The notes under the pieces: model-generated
Database searches by the model: none
Told to the model about the DNA's origin: nothing
The model's input: only the letters and a program-made list of their open reading frames with translations
Position numbers and translations under genes: made by a program
Assembly: GCA_937951485.1 (NCBI GenBank)
Contig: CALEDJ010000029.1
Span: 1-64,000, forward strand
Direction: 5' to 3'
DNA length: 64,000 bases
Source of the DNA: an uncultured bacterium
GTDB taxonomy: Bacteria > Hydrogenedentota > Hydrogenedentia > Hydrogenedentales > CAILVY01
Part shown: one piece after another, positions 53,627 through 63,780 of the stretch
Position numbering within the stretch: the stretch's first letter is position 1
Layout: each line of letters starts with the position of its first letter

Positions 53627-55284
53627 GCGCGATGTCGCATGACCACGAGGCAGACAAGACCGGAGATGAAGGCGAACTTATCCGGTCCCGGCTCGATGAA
53701 CTTGATCGCTCGCTGATGGCGGCAATGGCGCAGGACGCGCGATTGCAGAGCGGCGTTTCCCGAAATCGCTTCACCAGTGATCTCGATTTCATTCAAATGA
53801 CCGGATTGACGCGTTCTCCGGCAATGGCGTCACCACCAAGCCGGACCGTCCCGCAAACGAGAACGCCGGTGGAAGACATGAATCCCGCCCATCCCGTGAT
53901 ATTCTATGAAGCAGGGGTGAGGGATGTGGACCATGCCGTCGCCGCCGGGGGCCGGGGAAATGCGGAGATATCTTCATCCGAGCCCCCGCCACTGGAGCCA
54001 TTACAGGCGGAAACCGGGCCGTCTGTCGCCCTCACGCGGACACTCGAAACCCTTCGCGAACTGGTGACAGAGTTGGCCCGGGATTTGGGACAGCCCCCCC
54101 GTGTGCAAGGCGACGACACGACTTACGCTTCCCCGGCGCGGCATGCAGATACGCCAAGCCAAGCCGGCCCGCCCGCGTTGGCGAATGCAGCAGCGTCGCC
54201 ATCCGACAAAGATGCGCCGGGATTTGAGAGGACGGCTGAGGTCCATGAGGGAATGGAACGGCGCCCGGAAGAATTGCCGAAGCACGCGTCCAATGCCACA
54301 CAGCAACTCGCGGAAGCGGAGCAACTGCTTTGTGAACTGGAAAACCAGCCGCGCGATTTCATGGCGGAGAATTGGTTGTGTCTTGAAGAGGAAGAAAGCG
54401 AAGGCGATGGGACGCTCCATGATTATGATAACGAAGCGGCGCGGGCGCGCCGTTCCATGCGCTATGCGTCTCCAATGCGAAAGAGGGTTTTCTATTCAGC
54501 GCTTGCGCTGGGCGGTTTTGTTCTGACGGTTACGGCCGTGCTTGTATTCAGAGAAACCTTATGGCCGATCATGCGTTCTCCGGAACAGTTGATGATCGCA
54601 GCCAGGGCGGCGATGGCGCAGAGTCGCTATGAGCAAGCCGCGCAAGACTTCCTCCTGCTGGCGCGACGTTATCCGGCGCATCCCTTGAGCGCAGAGGCCT
54701 GGTTCGAGGCGGGTGTTGCCCTCAAACAATCCGCTTCCATGGCTGGAAACGCCGCGCGCACGCGCCGCGAAGAAGCGCTGTCGGTGCTGAACGCCTTTGT
54801 GCGGGATCACCCCGCCGACGCCAGACGGTTGCGGGCGGAATGCCTGATCGGCATACTCTATTTTGAACTGGGCAATTACCCGAAGGCGGTGGAAACGCTG
54901 CGCACGCCTGCGCAACAGGTGGAAGACCCCGCAACAGCATTGCAGGTGTTGCGCACCCTGGCGGCGGCCCATCGCGTGATGGGCGAATACGCCGCAGCCG
55001 AGTCGGCCTATCTTCAGGCGGCGCGCGTGGCGCGCAATGACTCCGCCGATACTGACTACATTGATTTGGGCGATATGTGCCTGGAACGGGCGCGCCTTGC
55101 GGAAAACGCCCCTGACCGGCGGCGTCTTCTTGAAAGCGCCCTGAAATATTGGGACAGAGCGCTGAACACCCCCGGGGGCGATCCGGTGCGGCGGGCGCAG
55201 ATTCACAAGCGCATTGGCCTCGCTCGCGGTGATCTGGATGCGTTGGGCGACGGGCCGGACGGTCCGGAACACCTCACGCCCTGA
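53623..55284 (+). CDS. Membrane-anchored TPR protein, partner of the ExeA-like ATPase
   Basis: A 553-residue protein. Residues 1-285 are cytoplasmic, Pro/Ala/Glu-rich and low in order, with short acidic helices. One membrane segment lies at about 289-308. The periplasmic C-terminus (about 320-540) has TPR-like repeats: RYEQAAQDFLLLARRYPAHP, YFELGNYPKAVETLR and YAAAESAYLQAAR. The layout (cytoplasmic tail, single helix, periplasmic binding domain) is what an ExeB/GspB-like coupling protein would need, but there is no sequence match that I can see. Starts within the ExeA-like gene (ATGA overlap). Its end overlaps the convergent PilT-like gene by 11 nt. Confidence 0.75.
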   Translation: MSAMSHDHEADKTGDEGELIRSRLDELDRSLMAAMAQDARLQSGVSRNRFTSDLDFIQMTGLTRSPAMASPPSRTVPQTRTPVEDMNPAHPVIFYEAGVRDVDHAVAAGGRGNAEISSSEPPPLEPLQAETGPSVALTRTLETLRELVTELARDLGQPPRVQGDDTTYASPARHADTPSQAGPPALANAAASPSDKDAPGFERTAEVHEGMERRPEELPKHASNATQQLAEAEQLLCELENQPRDFMAENWLCLEEEESEGDGTLHDYDNEAARARRSMRYASPMRKRVFYSALALGGFVLTVTAVLVFRETLWPIMRSPEQLMIAARAAMAQSRYEQAAQDFLLLARRYPAHPLSAEAWFEAGVALKQSASMAGNAARTRREEALSVLNAFVRDHPADARRLRAECLIGILYFELGNYPKAVETLRTPAQQVEDPATALQVLRTLAAAHRVMGEYAAAESAYLQAARVARNDSADTDYIDLGDMCLERARLAENAPDRRRLLESALKYWDRALNTPGGDPVRRAQIHKRIGLARGDLDALGDGPDGPEHLTP

Positions 55285-56800
55285 ACATGTCGTGGTCACC
55301 CCTGTTCTTGATCGAATCCAGGCGCGGGATGGAGTACGTGCCCATGTGCAACTGGTCGAACACGCTGGCGTCGGTGCAGAATTCCCGTGCATGGTCCAGA
55401 TCTATCAAGCCCTCTTTGTAAATCCGGTGCAGATACTGCTCAAACAGGAACGAATGCGACACGCTTTGCTGCATGCCGACACGGATGAGGTCTGAATCCC
55501 CGGTGATGATGCCGTCGCCGATGGCCTTGATGTCATTGAACAACACTTCGAGCGCGGGCACGCGGCCCCCGCCGATCTTGGGCACCAGCCGTTGGCAGAT
55601 GACTCCCCGCAGGCAGTCGCGCACCTGGAGGCGCACCAGATCGCGTTCGATGGGATCGAAGTAACTCACAATGCGATTGACGACTTCGTAGGCGGTGTTG
55701 GAGTGCAGCGTGCTCAATACGAGGTGGCCGGTCGCCGCGGCGTTGATCGCGGCGCGGATGGTATCGGGGTCGCGCATTTCCCCGATGAGAATAATATCGG
55801 GGTCATGGCGCAGGGCGCCGCTCACGGCATCGTTGAACGAATTCACATCGGTCCCAAGACTTCGCTGTGATATGACGGACCTCTTGTTGACGTGCACATA
55901 TTCAATCGGGTTCTCAATCGTGATGATGTGGGTTGCGCGGTGAGCGTTAATATAGTCGAGCAGCGCCGCAACCGTGGTGGTCTTGCCGCTCCCGGTCATG
56001 CCCGTCACGAGCAGCAGCCCGCGCGGGAGCGAGGCCACCCGCTCCATGAGGTCCGGCGGCATGTGCAATTCTTCAAAGGAAGGGATGATTTCGGGAAGAA
56101 AACGGAATGTGCAATGCGGCGCGCCGGTCTTGACGAACGCCGAAACCCGCGAATAGCCCATGCCGATCTGGTGATAGCCGAAACTGGTCTGCTTCGACAT
56201 CTCAAATTCGGTGTAGCATTCCGGCGGCGCGATTTCCTTTATCAATGCAAGAATCTGCACGGAGGACAACGGCCCCATCAGTTCGGAATTGTGCACATCG
56301 CCGTCAATGCGAAACACGGGACACAGGCCCGGTGACAGGTGGACGTCGCTCGCCTTGTATTGCAGCATCGCCTGGAACAGCAATTCCGGACTGATGCGGT
56401 CAATACGGTAGTTCTCGCCCCGGACGCGCCATACTTCAGGAAGCGTTATGCAACGCGAGGCCCTCTCCACCGCCTCCAGGGCGCGTGCTGACGGCTTTGC
56501 GCCCTGCGGCGGAAAATTCAACACCACCGCACCGTCTTCCTGGGTGAAGGAAAAGGAATCGGCATACTCTTTGGAAAGCGAAGTCAACGCCTGCAGACAT
56601 TTCTCATTGGGACGCAGGCGCACAGCGAACTTTACAAATTCCCCCTTGAATTCCGGACGCTCCGCCGTCAGTTCCAGTGTCTCCGAATGCGCTTCAATCC
56701 GGCGCGGCACACCCTGTGTCCGTCGCAGATGCTGCTCGATCATGTTGATGACGGTACGAAGACTCTGCTGTTGCCCTGTTCCTAATACAACCTCCGCCAT
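55274..56800 (-). CDS. PilT-like secretion ATPase with a long N-terminal extension
   Basis: A 508-residue GspE/PilT-superfamily ATPase. The core is PilT/PilU-like: Walker A GMTGSGKTTT (about 267-276), Asp box IITIENPIEYVH, Walker B IILIGEMRD and His box GHLVLSTLHSN. Before the PAS-like domain there are about 135 additional residues (a basic beta domain, then LNFPPQGAKPSARALEAVER) not found in ordinary PilT. There is no tetra-cysteine zinc motif, so it is not PilB. It may retract a second pilus or modulate retraction, as PilU does. No SD-decisive alternative start. Confidence 0.88.
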   Translation of the reverse strand: MAEVVLGTGQQQSLRTVINMIEQHLRRTQGVPRRIEAHSETLELTAERPEFKGEFVKFAVRLRPNEKCLQALTSLSKEYADSFSFTQEDGAVVLNFPPQGAKPSARALEAVERASRCITLPEVWRVRGENYRIDRISPELLFQAMLQYKASDVHLSPGLCPVFRIDGDVHNSELMGPLSSVQILALIKEIAPPECYTEFEMSKQTSFGYHQIGMGYSRVSAFVKTGAPHCTFRFLPEIIPSFEELHMPPDLMERVASLPRGLLLVTGMTGSGKTTTVAALLDYINAHRATHIITIENPIEYVHVNKRSVISQRSLGTDVNSFNDAVSGALRHDPDIILIGEMRDPDTIRAAINAAATGHLVLSTLHSNTAYEVVNRIVSYFDPIERDLVRLQVRDCLRGVICQRLVPKIGGGRVPALEVLFNDIKAIGDGIITGDSDLIRVGMQQSVSHSFLFEQYLHRIYKEGLIDLDHAREFCTDASVFDQLHMGTYSIPRLDSIKNRGDHDMFRA

Positions 56801-57030
56801 GGTCGCACTCCCATGAAGGACCTTCGCCTGTTAACGGGCATGCTTCGGCATGCCCGCGCCCGCCTTCCGTCGCACCTTCCACCTGCATTTTAATCATACA
56901 CCTTACCGGGGAAATCTGCAAAATGCCCTTACGGCAACCCACCTATGCCAACCATCGGGATGAGAAAAGCGGGATTTTCCCCCTGGACCGGTTTGACTTG
57001 CCTCGCCGTGGACCGCCAGAATGGCGCGCC

Positions 57031-57513
57031 ATGCAGGACGAAAACGACCGCTATATGGGCTACGCCATCCGGGAGGCGCAGCGCGCGATGGAATCTGGCG
57101 AGGTGCCGGTGGGCTGCGTGATAGTGCATGAGGGCGAACTGATCGCCAAGGCGCACAACCAGCGCGAAATGCTTCAGGACCCGACGGCGCACGCCGAGAT
57201 TCTCGCGATTACGGCTGCCGCCGCCCGCCTCGGCAGTTGGCGGCTGGAGAACACGCGATTGTACGTGACGCTGGAGCCGTGCGCGATGTGCGCCGGGGCC
57301 ATCATTCTCGCCCGGATTCCGGAAGTCTATTTCGGCGCCTATGACCCCAAGGCGGGTTGTTGCGGCACGCTGATGAATTTGCTGGAGGATCCCCGGTTCA
57401 ATCACCAGCCGGCGGTTTTCCCTGGACTGCGCAGCGAGGAGTGCGGCGCATTGCTGACCACTTTTTTCCGAAACATTCGCGAGCAGCAGCGCAATGGTGG
57501 GGACGGGGTATGA
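57031..57513 (+). CDS. tadA: tRNA adenosine(34) deaminase
   Basis: A 160-residue zinc deaminase that converts A34 to inosine in tRNA-Arg(ACG). The zinc site is His54-Ala-Glu56 (TAHAEI) and Cys84-x-x-Cys87 (EPCAMCAGA). EVPVGCVIV is the usual N-terminal strand. The start at 57031 gives the normal length (E. coli 167). A longer frame from ATG 56923 would add 36 polar residues not expected of TadA. Monocistronic. Confidence 0.9.
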   Translation: MQDENDRYMGYAIREAQRAMESGEVPVGCVIVHEGELIAKAHNQREMLQDPTAHAEILAITAAAARLGSWRLENTRLYVTLEPCAMCAGAIILARIPEVYFGAYDPKAGCCGTLMNLLEDPRFNHQPAVFPGLRSEECGALLTTFFRNIREQQRNGGDGV

Positions 57514-58020
57514 CCGGGCGCATGGCGGACGGCGAAGTGTTTTGGAAATCGTAACGTTTTAGCCGACCGGCGCAACCGTCGGAATCAACGCACATAACCT
57601 TCTTTTCGCCCTTGCGAGTGGTGCGGCGCGCAGCGGGGCTGAGCGAAGACTGCGTGGCAGGAGCCATGCTTGCCACATCTTCATTTTTCCACCGTTGCCT
57701 GCAAAAGGAAAAGAACCAAAAAGAAAAACTGCTGCTGTGACGACTTTCGCTACGCAGATACGCCGCAACAGGAACATACAAGCAATCTGAGGTGGAGATT
57801 GTATCCAGAATGCCGCGCTCCGCTTCGTTGCGCTCGCAATGACGGGGCTATGCGCAGTGATTACTTCATTCGGCATTCGGCTGGAATGTTACCGGAAATG
57901 AAAACGCCTGCTTTTGTGTTGTCTGGACGGGATTCTTCGGGGTGAATATGATAATGTACGGGGTCCCTGGGGGGATTTTTGTAACGACGCAACAGGTATT
58001 ATGACGACACGGGATAGGAT
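57514..58020. other. Intergenic stretch without a recognised gene
   Basis: About 500 nt between tadA and mrpA. It has short oligo-A and GC runs and the phrase GCTCCGCTTCGTTGCGCTCG. Frames present are short and lack SD sites. I see no promoter close to consensus and no RNA motif. Confidence 0.6.
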
Positions 58021-60342
58021 ATGCTGACGGCAATCTGCTCAGGTTTCATATTGGCCGCGCTGGCCCCTTGGGCGCATCGCCGTCTTGGGGACAAGAGCGG
58101 ATGGATATTCAGCCTGTTGCCATTGGGCTTGTTTTTCTATTTCATGTCCCACATCCCCGGCTTGGGCCAAGCGGCGGCGCACGAATCGCATGGCTGGATT
58201 CCGAGCCTGGGCATCGCACTTTCCTTTCACGCCGATGGTCTGGCAATCCTCTTCGCGGCGCTGATCAGCGGGATCGGGTTTCTGGTGACCGTGTATTCCG
58301 GCGGCTATCTGCATGGACATCCCCTGCTGGGCCGCTGGTACGCCTTTCTTCTCATGTTTATGGCATCCATGCTGGGCGTGGTGCTTTCCAACAACATCAT
58401 CGCGTTGTTCGTGTTCTGGGAATTGACCAGCCTCAGTTCCTACCTGCTCATCGGTTTCCACCACCGGGAGGAGGAGTCGCGCTACGCAGCATTGCAGGCG
58501 CTGCTGGTGACCGGTCTGGGCGGCCTGGCAATGCTGGCAGGGCTGGTGATGCTGGGCATGACGGCCGGGACGCTGGAACTTTCGGAACTCACAACGCGCG
58601 GAGACCTTGTCCGCAATCAGCCGGAATACCTGCCGATCCTTATCCTCGTATTGCTGGGCGCGTTCACCAAATCGGCGCAGATTCCTTTTCATTTCTGGCT
58701 GCCAAACGCGATGGCCGCGCCCGCCCCGGCGAGCGCCTATCTCCATTCCTCGACAATGGTAAAGGCGGGGGTTTTTCTGCTGGCGCGGCTGAGTCCGGCG
58801 TTGGGCGGTACCGCCGCATGGACCGGACTGGTGGGAACGATTGGCGCAGCGACGTTCTTGTTGGGGGCCTTCCTGGCAGTGCAACAGCACGCCATGAAGC
58901 GGCTTCTGGCCTATTCGACCGTCAGCGCGCTGGGCGCGATGACGATGCTGCTGGGCGTCGGCACGCCCGCCGCTGTAAAAGCCATGGCGGCGTTTTGCCT
59001 GGCGCACGCGCTATACAAGGCGGCGCTGTTCCTTGCGGCGGGGGCGGTGGATCACGAAACCGGCGAGCGCGACGTGCGGCGCCTGGGCGGCTTGGCGGGG
59101 GCGATGCCCTTCACGGCGGCCGGCGCGTCAATAGCGGCGTTGTCCATGGCGGGGATTCCGCTCTTTTTCGGCTTCGCTGCCAAAGAACTGGTGTATGAAA
59201 GCCTCGTACACGGTCACGGGGTGTTTTCGATAATCCTGACCTTCGTTGCTGTGGCGTCCAGCATGTTGTTTCTGGTGGTGGCCGCATGCGCGGCATACCT
59301 GCCGTTCTTCGGCGAAAAAAAACAAACCCCGAAGCATCCGCACGAAGCGCCTTGGAGCATGCGGCTGGGGCCGCTGCTGCTGGGATTCCTGACGGTCGTT
59401 CTGGGCGTATTTCCGGCGCTGGCGACGCCGCTGCTGACGCCTGTCGCGGAGAGCATCCTCGGAGCGCATGTTCACCTGCATCTGGGGCTGTGGCACGGCG
59501 TCAGCCTGGCGCTGACCTTGAGCACGGTGACAGTGGCCGGAGGCCTTGCCGCATTCTGGAAGCGTGAAGCATTATATGGTGTTTTCGCGCTGCCGATGCG
59601 CGCGGCGCAGTGGGGGCCTGCACGATGGTATGACTGGATGCTCCAGGGAATGATGGACGGTGCCAAGTGGCAGACGCGGGTGCTGCAAAGCGGCTACCTG
59701 CGCTATTACCTGATTACCATTATCCTCACGACGGTCGCGGTGATGGGCGCATTGTTGATTACCCAGGGCGCGGGCCTCGCTGCGATGCTGCTGCGTCGGA
59801 TCAGTGCTACGATATGGGAACTGCGCTACTACGAATTCGGCGTTGCCGCGATTCTCGTTGCGGGCATCGCCGCCGTGGTGCATTCCAGGACCAAACTGGC
59901 GGCGGTGGCGGCGCTGGGCGTCGTGGGTTATGGGATTGCGATTGTGTTTGTGATCTTCGGCGCGCCTGATCTTGCCATGACGCAGTTTCTCATCGAAACA
60001 CTCACGGTCATCCTCTTCGTACTGGTTTTCTATCACCTCCCGCAGTTCTCTCTCAGGGCCAGCAGCCAGGCGGTCGCGCGCAACCTCGCGGTGGCGGTCG
60101 CTTTCGGGGTGGTGATGGGCCTGCTGACGCTGATCGCGGCGGACCTGCGTGGTCGCCCGTCGGTGTCGCAGTTTTTTCTGGAGCACAGTTACGACATGGG
60201 CCATGGGCGCAACATCGTCAATGTGATCCTCGTTGATTTCCGGGGCATTGACACCATGGGCGAGATCACCGTGCTGGCGGTGGCGGCGGTGGGCGCTTAT
60301 TCGCTGTTGAAACTGCGTCTGGGACGGAGGGCGGACAAATGA
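58021..60342 (+). CDS. mrpA: Mrp Na+/H+ antiporter subunit A
   Basis: A 773-residue membrane protein, the largest subunit of the Mrp cation/proton antiporter. It has about 20 helices. The NuoL-like half holds the proton-path Glu in [15 protein letters not shown] and Lys residues in [17 protein letters not shown] and MVKAGVFLL. The C-terminal DUF4040-like part has [19 protein letters not shown]. The complex expels Na+ for H+ and supports alkali and salt tolerance. First of seven overlapping genes mrpA-G. Start GG-AT-rich SD (AGGAT) is very close to the ATG. Confidence 0.95.
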   Translation: MLTAICSGFILAALAPWAHRRLGDKSGWIFSLLPLGLFFYFMSHIPGLGQAAAHESHGWIPSLGIALSFHADGLAILFAALISGIGFLVTVYSGGYLHGHPLLGRWYAFLLMFMASMLGVVLSNNIIALFVFWELTSLSSYLLIGFHHREEESRYAALQALLVTGLGGLAMLAGLVMLGMTAGTLELSELTTRGDLVRNQPEYLPILILVLLGAFTKSAQIPFHFWLPNAMAAPAPASAYLHSSTMVKAGVFLLARLSPALGGTAAWTGLVGTIGAATFLLGAFLAVQQHAMKRLLAYSTVSALGAMTMLLGVGTPAAVKAMAAFCLAHALYKAALFLAAGAVDHETGERDVRRLGGLAGAMPFTAAGASIAALSMAGIPLFFGFAAKELVYESLVHGHGVFSIILTFVAVASSMLFLVVAACAAYLPFFGEKKQTPKHPHEAPWSMRLGPLLLGFLTVVLGVFPALATPLLTPVAESILGAHVHLHLGLWHGVSLALTLSTVTVAGGLAAFWKREALYGVFALPMRAAQWGPARWYDWMLQGMMDGAKWQTRVLQSGYLRYYLITIILTTVAVMGALLITQGAGLAAMLLRRISATIWELRYYEFGVAAILVAGIAAVVHSRTKLAAVAALGVVGYGIAIVFVIFGAPDLAMTQFLIETLTVILFVLVFYHLPQFSLRASSQAVARNLAVAVAFGVVMGLLTLIAADLRGRPSVSQFFLEHSYDMGHGRNIVNVILVDFRGIDTMGEITVLAVAAVGAYSLLKLRLGRRADK

Positions 60343-60755
60343 CGTCGCTCATTCTGCGCACCGCTACACTCTATATGCAGCCCATCCTTCTCATGTTTTC
60401 GGTCTTCCTGCTCTTGCGTGGTCACAACGAGCCTGGCGGCGGTTTCACCGGGGGACTGGTGGGGGCCGCGGCGTTTTCACTCTATGCGTTTGCTTACGGC
60501 GTGCTTGAATCCCGCCGCAAGTTGCGCGCGGACCCGCATACCCTGATCGGTTGCGGGCTGTTGGTGGCCGTGGGCAGCGCCACAATAGCGCCGCTGATGG
60601 GGCGTCCGTTCATGACCGGCGCATGGTGGGAGATGCATCTTCCCGGTTTCGGCGCGGTGCATCTGGGCACCCCGATGTTTTTTGATATCGGCGTGTATCT
60701 CGTGGTGATCGGGGTGACTTTGCTGATCATTTATTCCATGGCGGAAGAGGAATAG
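60339..60755 (+). CDS. mrpB: Mrp Na+/H+ antiporter subunit B
   Basis: A 138-residue membrane protein of the MnhB/MrpB family, with four hydrophobic helices. The conserved loop [20 protein letters not shown] near residue 35 is the family signature. Starts within the last codons of mrpA (ATGA overlap). Length is typical. Confidence 0.95.
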   Translation: MTSLILRTATLYMQPILLMFSVFLLLRGHNEPGGGFTGGLVGAAAFSLYAFAYGVLESRRKLRADPHTLIGCGLLVAVGSATIAPLMGRPFMTGAWWEMHLPGFGAVHLGTPMFFDIGVYLVVIGVTLLIIYSMAEEE

Positions 60756-60766
60756 GAGGAAGCGTC

Positions 60767-61114
60767 TTGGAATTTGTGTTTGCGGTGGTGGTCGGCGGCC
60801 TATACGCCGCCGGGCTGTACCTGATGCTCCAGCGCAACATCATCAAGTTGGTGCTGGGCCTCTCGCTGTTGAGCCACGGCGCGAACCTGCTGATCTTCAC
60901 GGCGGCGGGCTTGACCCGCGCGCATGCGCCGTTGATTGACGAAGGCGGCGCTGTGCTCATCGGGCGCACCGCCGACCCCCTGCCGCAGGCGCTTATCCTC
61001 ACCGCCATTGTCATCAGTTTCGGCGTAACCGCCTTCATGCTGGTGCTCGTGCACCGCACACACCAGGAAACGGGCACGGACGATCTGGATGATTTGAGGA
61101 CGACCGACACATGA
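60767..61114 (+). CDS. mrpC: Mrp Na+/H+ antiporter subunit C
   Basis: A 115-residue NuoK-like subunit with three helices. It starts at TTG 60767, fixed by AGGAGGA 6 nt upstream. [20 protein letters not shown] and [20 protein letters not shown] are the family signatures (the latter holds the conserved [11 protein letters not shown]). It overlaps mrpD by 4 nt. Confidence 0.95.
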   Translation: MEFVFAVVVGGLYAAGLYLMLQRNIIKLVLGLSLLSHGANLLIFTAAGLTRAHAPLIDEGGAVLIGRTADPLPQALILTAIVISFGVTAFMLVLVHRTHQETGTDDLDDLRTTDT

Positions 61115-62607
61115 AAGCGCTGCTGGTCATGCCGATTGTTATCCCGCTCGTCGGCGGGGCGCTGGGTCTGGTGGCCTGGCGCAGTCGCGCAGCGCAGCGC
61201 GCGCTGGCGGCATGCGGGGCCGCCGCGCTGCTGCTGGCGGCGGCGGCGTTGCTGTGGACGGTGGACCGGCACGGCGTACTGGCGGTGCAGGTGGGCGACT
61301 GGCCCGCGCCTTTCGGCATCACGCTGGTGGCGGATTTGTTCGCCGCCATCATGGTATTTATCGCCGCCGTTCTCGGCGCTTGCGTGCTTTTCTATTCTTT
61401 CTGGGCCATGGACAGCGGCCGCGAATCTTACGGTTACTATCCCCTGACGCTGGTACTGCTGATGGGGGTAAACGGGGCCTTTCTCACCGGCGATGTATTC
61501 AACCTCTACGTATGGTTCGAAGTGATGCTCATGGCCTCATTCGTTTTGCTGGCGCTGGGCGGAGATCGCCCGCAACTGGAAGGCGCCATCAAGTATGTCA
61601 CCCTGAATCTTGTGAGTTCCGCGCTGTTTCTCGCGGCAACGGGCATCCTCTACGGCGTGGCGGGGACGCTGAACATGGCGGATCTGGCCGGGAAACTGGG
61701 CGAAAACGTTGCGCCGCGCCTCACGACTACGCTGGCCATGCTTTACCTGGCGGCTTTCGGAATCAAGGCGGGCCTGTTTCCGCTCTTCTTCTGGCTGCCC
61801 GCCTCGTACCACACGCCGCCGCCAGCGGTTTCGGCGATTTTCGCGGGACTCTTAACGAAGGTCGGCGTCTATGCCATTATTCGCGTGTTCACCCTGATGT
61901 TCACGCTCGAAACGGCCCTGACGCACGGGGTCATCCTTGTCCTCGCCGCTTTCACCATGGTGACCGGCGTGCTCGGCGCAGCGGCGCAAAACGATTTCCG
62001 CCGCATCCTCGCCTTCCACATCGTCAGCCAGATCGGCTATATCATCATGGGATTGGGGCTGTACAGCCGGATTGCGCTGGCCGGGGCCATTTTTTTCATC
62101 GTGCACAATATCATCGCCAAGTCCAACCTGTTTTTGGTGAGCGGCGTGGTGCATCGGCTGCGCGGGACCGGCGATTTGAAGCAACTCGGCGGCCTCTATG
62201 AGCAACAGCCCGCGCTTTCAATTTGCTTCATGGTCTCCGCCATGGCCCTGGCGGGCATTCCGCCCCTGTCGGGTTTCTTTGGCAAACTGGTTCTTGTCAT
62301 TGCGGGTATCCAGGCGGGCGCCTATGTCATTGTGGCGGTGTCGCTGCTGGTGAGTATCCTGACGCTGTTTTCGATGACGAAGATTTGGGCGGGGGGCTTC
62401 TGGAAACCTGCGCCGGAAGAGCGCGATGTTCCGCCGCCGGGCGACGCCACCCACGCCATCCGGCGCATGATGATACCCGTGGCGTTGCTCGCGGGACTGA
62501 ATGTGCTGTTCGGCGTCGGATTTGAGCCGTGTTATGCAATGGCGCTGCGCGCCGCCGATCAACTGCTGGATAAACAGGCATATATCGCCGCCGTATTGGG
62601 GACTTGA
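61111..62607 (+). CDS. mrpD: Mrp Na+/H+ antiporter subunit D
   Basis: A 498-residue NuoM/NuoN-like proton-channel subunit with about 14 helices. The conserved Glu is in [14 protein letters not shown] and the Lys in [15 protein letters not shown] and [19 protein letters not shown]-like [17 protein letters not shown] marks the later half. It overlaps mrpC by 4 nt and is followed within 2 nt by mrpE. Confidence 0.95.
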   Translation: MKALLVMPIVIPLVGGALGLVAWRSRAAQRALAACGAAALLLAAAALLWTVDRHGVLAVQVGDWPAPFGITLVADLFAAIMVFIAAVLGACVLFYSFWAMDSGRESYGYYPLTLVLLMGVNGAFLTGDVFNLYVWFEVMLMASFVLLALGGDRPQLEGAIKYVTLNLVSSALFLAATGILYGVAGTLNMADLAGKLGENVAPRLTTTLAMLYLAAFGIKAGLFPLFFWLPASYHTPPPAVSAIFAGLLTKVGVYAIIRVFTLMFTLETALTHGVILVLAAFTMVTGVLGAAAQNDFRRILAFHIVSQIGYIIMGLGLYSRIALAGAIFFIVHNIIAKSNLFLVSGVVHRLRGTGDLKQLGGLYEQQPALSICFMVSAMALAGIPPLSGFFGKLVLVIAGIQAGAYVIVAVSLLVSILTLFSMTKIWAGGFWKPAPEERDVPPPGDATHAIRRMMIPVALLAGLNVLFGVGFEPCYAMALRAADQLLDKQAYIAAVLGT

Positions 62608-62608
62608 G

Positions 62609-63082
62609 ATGCGCATGTTCCTGTGGAATATCCTGCTTGCCCTGGTCTGGGCGCTGATGAACGGTCGGATCACCCTGGCGAATCTGCTGGTGGGCTTTGT
62701 CCTGGCTTATTTCGCGCTCATGCTGTTTCATGGCAGGACGGATTCATCCAACTACTTCAAGAAAGTGCGTCAGATTGTCGGGTTCTTTTTCTGGTTCTTT
62801 AAGGAACTCATCATGTCCAACCTGCAGGTGGCCCACGACGTGGTTACCCCGACGCATTACTCCCGGCCCGGTACGCTGGCCATCCCACTCGACGCAAATA
62901 CGCCCGCGGAAATCACGCTGCTGGCCAACGTAATCTCGCTGACCCCCGGCACCCTCAGTCTCGATGTTTCCGATGACCAGAAGACCCTCTACATCCATGC
63001 CATGTTTATTGACGATCCGGAAAAACTGCGCCGCGCCATCAAAGAAGGGCTGGAAAAACGGCTGTTGGAGGTGATGCGATGA
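62609..63082 (+). CDS. mrpE: Mrp Na+/H+ antiporter subunit E
   Basis: A 157-residue MnhE/MrpE protein. The start at 62609, one base after the mrpD stop, gives the family length; an upstream-open frame lies wholly within mrpD. It has two N-terminal helices and a cytoplasmic domain with [14 protein letters not shown], the family signature. GGGGAC lies upstream. It overlaps mrpF by 4 nt. Confidence 0.93.
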   Translation: MRMFLWNILLALVWALMNGRITLANLLVGFVLAYFALMLFHGRTDSSNYFKKVRQIVGFFFWFFKELIMSNLQVAHDVVTPTHYSRPGTLAIPLDANTPAEITLLANVISLTPGTLSLDVSDDQKTLYIHAMFIDDPEKLRRAIKEGLEKRLLEVMR

Positions 63083-63351
63083 ACATTCTGTCCGTCACCG
63101 TCAACCTGGTCATCATGATGCTTGGGGCCGCGCTGGTCATTTCCTGCATCCGTTTGTTCAGGGGACCCACATTGCCCGATCGCGTCGTCGCGCTCGACCT
63201 CGTCGCCACGCTCGTCGTCGGCTTGATTGCGGCCTACGCCATCGCCACCAACCAATCCGTGTTCCTCATAGACGCCATCGTGCTCACCGTCATCGCGTTT
63301 CTGGGCACCGTGGCCTTCGCCTACTACATCGGAAAGGGAGGGCTGCCATGA
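63079..63351 (+). CDS. mrpF: Mrp Na+/H+ antiporter subunit F
   Basis: A 90-residue subunit with three helices. RLFRGPTLPDRVVALDLV is the MnhF signature, and FLIDAIVLTVIAFLGTVAFA the last helix. Overlaps both neighbours by 4 nt. Confidence 0.94.
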   Translation: MNILSVTVNLVIMMLGAALVISCIRLFRGPTLPDRVVALDLVATLVVGLIAAYAIATNQSVFLIDAIVLTVIAFLGTVAFAYYIGKGGLP

Positions 63352-63752
63352 ACGACATCATCACCGCGCTGCTGATGATCTTCGGCGCGTCCTTCATGCT
63401 GCTCGCCGCTGTCGGCGTGCTGCGCCTGCCCGACCTCTTCATCCGCATGCACGCCGCCACAAAAAGCGGCACCCTCGGCGTCAGCGGCATGCTGCTCGCC
63501 CTTGCCGTGCATTTCGACGACCTCGGCGTCGCCATCCGCGCCGGACTCGCCATCGTGTTTCTCTTCCTCACCGCGCCCGTCGCCGCGCACTTCATCGGCC
63601 GCGCCGCCTACATCGTCGGGGTGCCCCTCTGGGAAGGCACTGTCGTGGACGAACTCCGCGGAAGATACGACCCCGACACCGCCGCGCTGCAAAGTCCGCC
63701 GGAGGCCAACGACGATGACCCCAACATGCCGAGGTACGATCCGGGCATATGA
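63348..63752 (+). CDS. mrpG: Mrp Na+/H+ antiporter subunit G
   Basis: A 134-residue subunit with three helices. GVLRLPDLFIRMHAATKSGT is the MnhG signature. FLTAPVAAHFIGRAAYIVG is the third helix and is followed by an acidic tail (about 30 residues). It is last gene of the operon; all seven subunits A-G are present and intact. Confidence 0.94.
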   Translation: MNDIITALLMIFGASFMLLAAVGVLRLPDLFIRMHAATKSGTLGVSGMLLALAVHFDDLGVAIRAGLAIVFLFLTAPVAAHFIGRAAYIVGVPLWEGTVVDELRGRYDPDTAALQSPPEANDDDPNMPRYDPGI

Positions 63753-63780
63753 AAGCGGCGTCTCCCCCGCTTCTCCAACG

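Noticed and set aside
57514-58020. Small frames between tadA and mrpA
   Set aside because: None has an SD or plausible composition, and frames on both strands are equally open.
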